The notes under the pieces: model-generated | What the model was told of the DNA's origin: nothing | The model's database searches: none | The model's input: the letters and a program-made list of their open reading frames with translations, nothing else | Shown here: positions 56,401 through 64,000 of the stretch, piece by piece | Numbering within the stretch: position 1 is the first letter of the stretch | Layout of the letters: the number at the start of each line of letters is the position of its first letter | Position numbers and translations under genes: made by a program | Origin: Gremmenia infestans | Taxonomy: Eukaryota; Ascomycota; Leotiomycetes; Helotiales; Hamatocanthoscyphaceae | Assembly (NCBI GenBank): GCA_032629725.1 | Contig: JAFEVB010000029.1 | Span: 744,001-808,000, forward strand | Direction: 5' to 3' | DNA length: 64,000 nt

Positions 56401-57820
56401 CAAGTCAGCAGGGTCCTGGCTTCAATGCTGCAACGTTTGGCATTGATGTTGAGGCGACACTTCTGAAATGTCTGGATCTAATCGATCTAGATGACAGCGC
56501 GAACATGCCTCGTCTCAACCTCAGAAGAGCTTCTGGTCAGACCATGCTTCACTTAGCTTGTTCTCTCGGTCTGCACCGCTTTGTTGCTGGGCTGCTCGCT
56601 CGCGGTGCGAACCCAGAACCTCGAGACAAAGGCGGCTTCACACCAATGCATTTCGCGGCACTACACGGCCATCCTCAGATCGTAAGACGTCTCATGTTGA
56701 GTGGAGCTGATCCAACTGTTCGAAGTCTGCAAGGCTATACTCCTTCTGATATGGCAACCTCAGAAGAGGTACTCCGTGTTGCTCGCCGCATCGAATACCG
56801 TACGAGAACACGCAGTGGTTCCTCATTGAGAAGCAGAACTACCAGTGCTACATCTTTGAGATCACTCTGGGAGCCATCATCAACACTTGCACCGGCTGAC
56901 CATGCCCTCAGCGACGATAGCGATGATGGCGACAATGAGTACGAGGACGAGGATGCGGACGCGGCTCTTGATGGTGCTTTCTGGATGAGATCCAGAAGGC
57001 CCAGCGCCCAGAAGCCCACGAAAGAGGAAGTCGCCGATGAAAATGATCCAGTCTTGGAACTGCCAGATCTTCCAACGGGAGGCCTCGCATATCCTACTGC
57101 AGCTATGACTGCCATCAGAGACCAGCTGAGCGCTAATATGCAGTACATTCAACAAACAATGCACCTCAACTTACCCCAGCTCCCACAAATGCCGAATCTT
57201 CCAGATTACCAGGCGTACCTACCAACCTCTCCTATGGTTCGCCGTATCAGTAACTTGGTAGTTAACCATCGACCAGAAGGCTCCAAAGAGCACGACTACA
57301 AATGGTGGGAATTCTTCTCCGGTACTGTTCCCGCCGCACCTCCAGCATACGAAGAGATCTTCCCCGAAGGAGATGCAGACACGAAGCGAGCATCTGCATC
57401 ACAAGCAGCTGCTGACGCTATAGCGGATAACAAATGTGCGGAACTTTTCGACCAAGCCGGTAGCTCACAAACCGAGAGCTCGACTACGGTACAAAAGAAG
57501 CCGGTACTGTTGAGCACGGTCAGGATTGGGCAGAGGCATACGATTACTCGGGAACAGCAGGATCAGTTGAGGTTGGCGCATGCGGAGAAGGTGAAGCGGC
57601 TTAGTCGCGATAGGAATCTGTTCTTTATCTGGGTATGTTCCTTTTCCTTCATCGAGTGTTTGATATACCTCGTTCTAATACCCTCTAGATTCCTCTTCTC
57701 ACAATCGTCATTCTCGCCATGCTCTACAACCGCGTTCCCCAGGTCTACACGCGCGCCTCCAAATTCCTAGATTCGATACGAAATCGCAGGAACGACCAAG
57801 CTCGTATCGTCGAGATCTAA
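53417..57820 (+). CDS. Spt23/Mga2-like membrane-anchored transcription factor (IPT + ankyrin + TM)
   Basis: Three exons (53417-54109, 54162-57632 and 57689-57820) give 1431 residues. In yeast, Spt23 and Mga2 are made as ER-membrane precursors, cut by the ubiquitin-proteasome pathway, and the released part activates OLE1 (fatty acid desaturase) and hypoxia genes. Here I see an acidic Ser/Pro-rich N-terminus, a region with ENRRRAFERAAAAAG and cysteines (CAGCIIRERKR), and an IPT/TIG domain near residues 828-920 (IHKLIPNEGPKAGGIEVTCLG). Ankyrin repeats follow near 1021-1095 (GQTMLHLACSLGLH, GGFTPMHFAALHGH). One C-terminal membrane helix lies at about 1385-1402 (FFIW-IPLLTIVILAMLY). The last intron cuts inside this helix. 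The gene is convergent with the next one. Confidence 0.92.
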
Positions 57821-58502
57821 TAATCGTTTCTTTTGTACATTTACACTTAGTGAGCTGTCGTTACTAGTAGTCAGCACAGAAATAGAGGCATGTTGCTTGT
57901 CGAACAAGCAAGCAGGCACGCCCGCACGGCAAGCAAGAATTGCATTATGGGAAACACGAAACTTCTTTTCCTATTCATTCAATTCATCTGTTCTTTTAGC
58001 ATGTTTGGTCCTGATTTGCGCATCATGTGGGAAGGCATTGATTGTTCACATGGAAAGGTTGGGAGGAGGGACGGATTGGGCCATTTTATTTAATTTGGCT
58101 ACTTAGTGTACACAGAAACCAGAGACCAGAACCTATTCAAATAGACTTATCCATGAATGAATGATTATTAGAAAGCAATCTTCCTTTCAATGAATGAACC
58201 AGAATAAAGTACGCCATATGCTGCATAACTTAACACCTGAAATGATTCGCTGAAAAGAGGCATCCATCGTATCATCTGTATGTAAAATCACACTTCATTC
58301 GTAGAATCATGTCATGGTACCGTAATCGATAGCGGAAAGGGCGTCGAAAGGTCGTGCGTGTCATGTACTGTGTTGTGTCTGCCGTGTGCTTGCTGTAAAA
58401 GGAAATTCGTTACTCGTGACAGAAATCCAACATCCCATCCCATCCCTCACTCCTCTCTCCTTCCTATCCAGTAAAGTAAACCAACCAACCAATTTCATCT
58501 GC
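57821..58502. other. Convergent 3' region
   Basis: The Spt23-like gene ends from the left and the next gene from the right, so both 3' UTRs lie here. No other feature was recognised. Confidence 0.4.
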
Positions 58503-60911
58503 TCAAAAAACATCCTCGTCCCAAACAAAAGAAGGCTCAGACCGAGTAAGTTCGCTCTTCTTCTCAGCACCAGTATTGACCAGCTCGCCGCTAGCCAAAC
58601 GTATAGATTTAGGCATCTTCGGCATAGGGGGGACGCCGAGGCCGCTCGCTGGATTAGCGATGTATGCTACGTCTTGGCCATCGATCTTGATAGCTGTTGA
58701 CGAGGGCTTTTTGTAATCGAGGCCTATGGAGGAAGATGATGGAGGCGGGGAGACGGGTTGGCGTGAATTGCGGGACGCGTTGTTCTTAAGAAGCTTGCCA
58801 GATGCTGAGGTGATGCGTCGAGGTGGAACGGCGTTGGCTCGGGTGCTGGCGGAAGATACTGGCTTTGGTGGGCTGGTCAATTTGGTAGTTTCCTGCGTAA
58901 CTTTTTGCAGCTTGCGTACAGGTTTGCTGGTGTTGAACTTCTTCTTTTTCACAATTAGATCAGAATCAGACTCCTCTTCTGAGCCAGATTCTTCGCTGGG
59001 TTTGTAACGACCACCATCATCAGCTATACGCTCGTTACTCTTTCTCTTCCTACGTGGCGCAGGTGCAGCTGCCTTTGCTTTCTGAGGTGTTCTCTTGGCT
59101 GGCTTGGGTCGGGGGGTGGTTTCTCGGTCAGAATTCTCGATGTCACCCTCGCTCTCCTCATAGGTGCTGTATCTGGCTTCAGATACTTCCATGGACTCGG
59201 TCGCTACGTTTGACTCGTCCTCTTCCGGCTCAGCCTTGACCTTCGGCACATGCTTTTTAACAGCCAAGTCTTCCGCCTCCAGACTCTGCATAGCTTTATC
59301 CTCCTGATCGGTTGGTGGACGGGGCAAAGGCTTTTCAGTCACACAAGCTGAGACTGCCTTGTTCTTTGTAACAGCCTCTTTCACATTTTCATCAACTCTG
59401 GCACCTGACATAGCATTTCCATTTGATTGATCCCCCGTCACAGCTCTGCCAATGCCATTGGGCGAGTCGATGTCAGCCAAATCACCCTCAGAGCTAACAT
59501 AGCCACCTAAGAGTCTCTCAGAAGGAAGTGTGGACAAAGAACCCGGCACGAACTTGTTTCGACCAACCCTTGGAGGTGGTTGGGAAGGGAGTGGTTCATG
59601 CTGAACATCAGCGAGCTGACGGCGTGCTGCCTCGAGCTTCCCCTCCAAGTCGCTTACACGCTTGACCAACTTCTGTTGCTTTTGAAGGTCCTTACGTGAC
59701 GGAATTCTTCTTGCGTGGTTATGGTTCTCTTGAGACGAACCTGCGTCACTCTCGTAATTGAAAGTCTTCCCGATATTTGACAGCGAAGCTCTTGCAATAT
59801 TGAATGACTGCCTACTTGGAGTTGTTTGTCTGGAGCCCAGGGCAGAACAGGAGCCATTCAATCCAGGACTTCGGTCTCGAGAGCTGGTTGAAACTCTAGG
59901 AGGCTCGAGGAAGACGCGGCCCTTTCGCTTCTCCTCCCTGGAACTGCTCTCGCTACGTCGAAGTCCATCGATTTTATTATTGTCAAGTTCGATACCGGAG
60001 TCGTGTTTGCTCGGTAGCTTTTTGAGGTCTTCCTCTCGAACGAATCTACCACTGTTCGGGGCGCCACGAAATTGGCCAGACTCCTTCAGCTCCTTGTATA
60101 TTTGCTCCGCCTTCACTTGACGTTCCCTTAAAATTCGCTGCTGTGTGGTCTCCTCGTCATCGGGCTCTTGGTGATGCTTAGACCAGATCTTCCAATTGCT
60201 GGGATTGAAAGATGCTGCAATAGATTTGCCGAATCGAAAGATACTTGAGTGACGGGATGTTTCTGACCTATCCGCGACTGAGGACACACCTTCAGAGGTA
60301 GTTCGATTGTGTGTAAAGGGTTGAGGTTGTGCCATACTCCGTCCTCGGCCCGCCTCTCTTTGGTCAGACTCGTATCTCTCATAGCTCTCCTCATCAGTGC
60401 CTAGATATGGAACTGGTGGCTTTTGGCTAGCCCTATCATTCATGCTCCCTTCGAGGAATTTGGATGGCCGAGTAGACTTGCGATACGTGGGAGAATGGGG
60501 GGCATTTCGGCTTCGTAAAGGGGCTTTAGCTGGAGCAGTATTGGGGGCGCTGGTATCTGTGAGAGGCCAATTGCTGGTTCGATGCCTCTTCCCTGAATGG
60601 AGCCCTTCCTCATCTGCCTCAGCCTCGTGATTATCGCCATGGTCTTGGGGGTTCGATAGGGTCTTGGAGTCACGGTGGCTGAAAGGTCTCTTGGTGCCGG
60701 CCTTTGGAGTCGTATCTGTGTATTGGGTTGAAGGCTCTTGGTACTCGCCTGAATACCGATGTCTTGAGGTGTCCCGAGAAGCCTGTCATGGGTCAGCTTC
60801 GTCCTTGGTAAACATGAGCATAGTGAGAGTGCCATGGCACGGGAGGGTGCAGCACGGGCAGATGGAGTAATTCTGTTTGGTCTTGAAACTTACCGAGCGG
60901 TTGGTAGCCAT
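58503..60911 (-). CDS. Large low-complexity, probably nuclear protein, unknown function (765 aa)
   Basis: Two exons (60911-60894 and 60782-58503) give 765 residues. Exon 1 codes only MATNRS, and the 111-base intron between them has a GCTGAC branch and a CAG acceptor. I do not recognise the protein. It is mostly charged and Ser/Pro-rich, which suggests disorder. Visible features are a basic SMNDR-preceding segment (RKSTRPSKFLEG), a WKIW patch, a short coiled coil near 371-400 (LQKQQKLVKRVSDLEGKLEA) and a PRRKRK basic cluster near 590 that looks like a nuclear localisation signal. The C-terminus ends PSFVWDEDVF. Conserved-looking termini and a proper intron support a real gene. It could be a nuclear-structure or chromatin-associated protein, but this is not shown. 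Confidence 0.75.
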
Positions 60912-61080
60912 CTTGACGTCCTTAGCAGTGTTTGATCTAGAATGGGATCATGCACCAGCCGTATCTATGCTCGGACGGCTCAGTGTGCTTCCAGATCATA
61001 GATCGAAGTGTCGAAAAGAGTCGGCTTCAGGGTTGGGCGTGTTGTCAAGTTGGTGTCGAGAGATGAATGAAAACAAAGAA

Positions 61081-61111
61081 ACGAACAAACAAACAAACAA
61101 ACAAACAAACA
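61081..61111 (+). repeat. (CAAA)n microsatellite
   Basis: About seven CAAA/ACAA units are in tandem, 170 bases upstream of the ATG of the left-hand gene, so it may fall in its 5' leader as (GTTT)n. Confidence 0.75.
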
Positions 61112-62137
61112 GAAGTGAATTGGAACCTCCGCTCTCTCTCTCTCTATTTGGCCAATTGCCAGTTCCCCTATTTCCACGTCTCAGCTGGGCCGTTGTATGT
61201 ACAGACCTGTTGTAGGTGAAGGAATTATGGATCGTATATACAGTAGTGAGATATAGTCGTATGCACGAAGACAGCGGTGGGTGCGTGCGTAGGTGCAACG
61301 TCTTTTGTTTACTTTGCTCTCGGTCGAATCACTGCCGTTGACGTGTCTAGCCGGTGAAGCGAGACTGGGGTATTGGCGAGCACTAGAGGGGATGCTACCG
61401 CCAAACTAACCCTTGCGGAATACACGCTCAGGGGAAAATAGGAAAATAGGAATAACCTGCATATCGCCGTTTCCTTATAAGTAACTGCATATGCAAGTTA
61501 GATGAGAGAGAGGAGAAGCAGTTCGTTTATAGCAATACTGTACGTAAGGTAGGAAGGAAGGTAGTTATTTGCATTCATGTGCTAATTGAGCTGTTATTTA
61601 CAACTATGGTACGTGTGATAGTCAAAAGCTTTGAATGGTGGGAACATTGAGCGTATCCTCCACTTCACCATCCATAGGGACAACGAATTAAGGCTTCATA
61701 AATTCAAGAGCCACAGCTTTCATTAGTACCATCATATATAATCATCGAGGCAAGATTCCATATTTCCAAAGTTTATCCATCTCATTCTTGTTCAATCAGC
61801 TCACATCACCACCGGCTTCCGGGATTCTCCCCAGTCTACCAAAGCCTTTCCCTAAATTACAGAATGGTGCCCCCAGAAATCCCCCATGAAACAAATCTTT
61901 CCTCCAACTAGCTCAAGACATAGGAAATATGTAGTAGTGTGAATCAACAAGCAAAGCAGCGCTTTCCTCCAATTCTAAGTGGAATGGGATGAGAAGAGAC
62001 GTATGCTTTTAGCAGGAACAAGCTGATAGGCACCAAGTGGCCATATGCAGTTCTTCCATGCTGAGTAAGAAATAAAGAAATCCAGATCGTGAATGTAGAA
62101 TGTGCGAATTCGCAGATTCGGCAAGTAGAGCCATTCG

Positions 62138-62157
62138 TGAATTCTCAAGAGAATTCA
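62138..62157. repeat. Perfect 9+2+9 inverted repeat downstream of VeA
   Basis: TGAATTCTC-AA-GAGAATTCA is a perfect inverted repeat with a two-base centre, 125 bases after the VeA stop. It probably lies within the VeA 3' UTR. An RNA hairpin is possible, though the AT-rich arms and the two-base loop make it weak. A ten-base palindrome GCGAATTCGC lies close by at 62104-62113. Confidence 0.55.
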
Positions 62158-62281
62158 GAGTGTGTATAAATGAAACCCGTGACATTCATCAAACGCCAGT
62201 AATAATATAACACAACCGTTTCCCAAAACCCAATACCAAGACGTCTGCAACGGCACCATGCGTTTGACATGTCTAACCGTC

Positions 62282-64000
62282 TTATATCAGAACACGGGGA
62301 GGCTCACGATGACGACCTGTCCCGTCGGCACGCTTGTATTCCAATTTTGGTTGGTTGTCCTCTTCGTCATCAATCGCTTCATGGTAAGTTGTGCTAGGCC
62401 GCATCCCATTGTAGAACGGTTTGTTGTTCTCCGAAGAGTCGAAAACCGCATCATATACTCGTTTTCTATTCTGGGTGGCATCTGGAGGTGCTGGAGCAGC
62501 CTGGTATTGATTGTAGGGACCTGAACGGTCAAAGCCGCGATCAAATCCAGAATTCTGAAGCGATGGAGCAATAGTACGGATGGATGAAAGAGGTGCCGGT
62601 GGAGAAGCAGAAGGCATTGACTTCAGAGGGGGCAGGGATGGAGGAGGGCTGTTATCTCGAGCATAGGGGTGATAGAGAGGTCGGTTGTAACTAGCCTCGG
62701 GTGTTGGATATGGGGCGCCGTGCAGAGGGTTGGAAGATGGGAAGGGGGCCGAGGCTCTCCTGAATGGGTCGGACTCAAAGGGATCACGTTGCTCACGTGG
62801 TGGATTGGTAGGATGAACAGATTGAGGGTACGGCCGTTCGTGTGAGTATCCACTTGGAGGTGGTGGTGGAGGTGCAGGACGATACTGAGGGACGGGTTGG
62901 GGATAAGGATTCGGTGCCGCCTGGTATAATTGTGGTGCGGGATGAGGTGGTGCTGGTTGAGGGAATTGGGTCTGTGGTGGACCAGGACCAGGCGGTGCTT
63001 GAAATTGCGACCCAGAATGTCCACCCATCCAGCCCAAATTGCCACCAGGCGGAGCAGGATGACCGCCAACAGGTGTTCCAGGGGTGCTATATTGACTATT
63101 GTACGGTTGCGGTGGATACTCCCCAGAGAGTCGGCGTTGGGGTTCTCTCCCCTCATCACTGCCAGCACTATTCGATCGCTCACGATATGGATCGATGGCC
63201 TGCTCAGGGGCGCGACCTGCACGAGCATAACCATCCTCAATGGCATTCGTATCTCCATATTCAGATGGTGCCTTGTCACGTCTTCTCATTCGAACATCAC
63301 GTCTGATCCGGACTCGACATCCCTGTTCTGCGACAGTCCGGCTGAGTGTTGTGCTCTCAGCAAGGCCAGGGAATTTCTTTGCACTGTAGACGGTGAACAT
63401 GTTGGACTTGATTTCCAATCGCCAGTCAAAAGATGATTCTGGGGCAGCTGGGCCCGGAATCTTAGCCTTCTGATCATTTGCGGGTTCCGCGTCGCGATCG
63501 TCTTTCTGCTTGGTCTCTTCGTAAAGATTGAAGCTCAGTTGATATCTGCCTTCGTGGCGGACAGAGAGATCCGGGAATATGAAATAGCCTGCTTCGTTGG
63601 GGCGATCAAGATACGCCATGCCGGAGACAGGCATTCCAGTGAGGACTGGGATCTGTGGTGGTGATGGATGCATTCGACCATGAGCCATCGGACGAGCTGT
63701 CTCCAGAGTTGCAAACAGGAAGAAATTGGCGTCGTAGGAGAAGGTAATATCCTCGCCAGGTTTCGCGATGTTACTGTCATCGAATATACGAAGCTCGACA
63801 ACAGGCGGAGGATCAACTGGCCGTCTATCGGCGGACGCTGTAGATTGTCAGCGAGTCTGGTCAGATGCACTGTAGCTAGAGTTGATGCTTACACTTTGCT
63901 CCAGAGCCACATGCTCGCGCACGTTCTGGCTCCTGGATTACAGACAGACAGTATCTGAGTCTCCTCCCACCCTTAGTAACTCTGGTCCATTCCTTGGGGG
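62282..64000 (-). CDS. veA: VeA velvet-family regulator, N-terminus outside window
   Basis: The coding region enters from the right edge (exon 64000-63893), crosses a 55-base intron and continues at 63837-62282. The part present begins KEWTRVTKGGRRL, which lies just before the velvet domain; only the first residues of the protein are missing. The domain has the family hallmarks ERARACGSGAKSSADRRPVD and PPPVVELRIF, then ANFFLFATLETARPM, and ends near RDVRMRRRDK, a basic cluster. The rest is Pro/Gln-rich, and the C-terminus ends YKRADGTGRHREPPRVLI. VeA is the light-regulated partner of VelB and LaeA and controls sexual/asexual development and secondary metabolism in filamentous fungi. The VeA rather than VelB/VelC/VosA assignment rests on the ACGSGAKSSADRRPVDPPP run and the long Pro-rich tail. 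Confidence 0.94.

Larger units (their letters stand above)
60912..62281. other. Intergenic between the low-complexity gene and VeA
   Basis: It includes the promoter/leader of the left gene with an (AAAC)n run (61081-61111) and the 3' UTR of VeA with an inverted repeat (62138-62157). No coding sequence is supported. Confidence 0.45.

Noticed and set aside
62842..63436. Overlapping open frames antisense to VeA
   Set aside because: They mirror the Pro/Gln-rich VeA tail and velvet domain and have no recognisable domain of their own.
1..64000. CRISPR arrays, bacterial-type operons or phage genes
   Set aside because: No regularly spaced repeats were seen, and every gene has eukaryotic (fungal) features.

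Overview
This window is nuclear DNA from a filamentous ascomycete (Pezizomycotina). The genes carry many short introns of about 44 to 170 bases, with GTRNGT donors, CTRAY-type branch points and YAG acceptors. The gene set includes velvet VeA, a Pma1 proton ATPase, a Zn2Cys6 regulator, a Seb1/Nrd1 homologue and an Spt23/Mga2-type factor. There are also AT-rich, stop-riddled repeat relics of the kind RIP leaves. Leotiomycetes is my best guess at class, but that is inference only. I place twenty protein-coding genes, nearly all with exon models that keep frame through to the stop. Two are cut by the window edges: RPC2 at the left and VeA at the right.

Layout. 1-5.4 kb: the C-terminal part of RPC2, a DCAF4-like WD40 gene with one apparent lost base, and a small ABM-domain protein. 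5.9-7.3 kb: a decayed DDE transposon with perfect 46-bp terminal inverted repeats. 7.5-11.4 kb: a 1203-residue WD40 protein, followed by an AT-rich relic at 11.4-12.2 kb. 13.1-20.3 kb: Seb1/Nrd1, then mitochondrial citrate synthase and a Yhm2-type citrate/oxoglutarate carrier in tandem. 20.3-24.3 kb: about 4 kb without a gene, leading to the PMA1-type H+-ATPase. 28.2-30.5 kb: an acyl-CoA synthetase ending in a peroxisomal AKL signal. 31.3-39.4 kb: four genes on the minus strand, namely a DHA2-type MFS transporter, an AMID/FSP1-like FAD oxidoreductase, a zeta-crystallin-like quinone oxidoreductase and a Zn2Cys6 regulator. 40-41.6 kb: a DUF1349 protein and a small PPxY protein. 43.9-51.3 kb: the bifunctional PFK-2/FBPase-2, RNase H1 and an Nha1-type Na+/H+ antiporter. 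53.4-57.8 kb: an Spt23/Mga2-like membrane-anchored transcription factor. 58.5-60.9 kb: a large low-complexity protein of unknown function. 62.3-64 kb: VeA.

Most of the window is core metabolism and regulation. Two groupings stand out. Citrate synthase and the citrate/2-oxoglutarate carrier, adjacent and in the same orientation, would together make and export mitochondrial citrate. The minus-strand run of transporter, two quinone-type oxidoreductases and a Zn2Cys6 factor could be a small redox/efflux detoxification cluster with its own regulator. That cluster is an inference from gene order, not something proved here. I saw no CRISPR array, rRNA or convincing tRNA.
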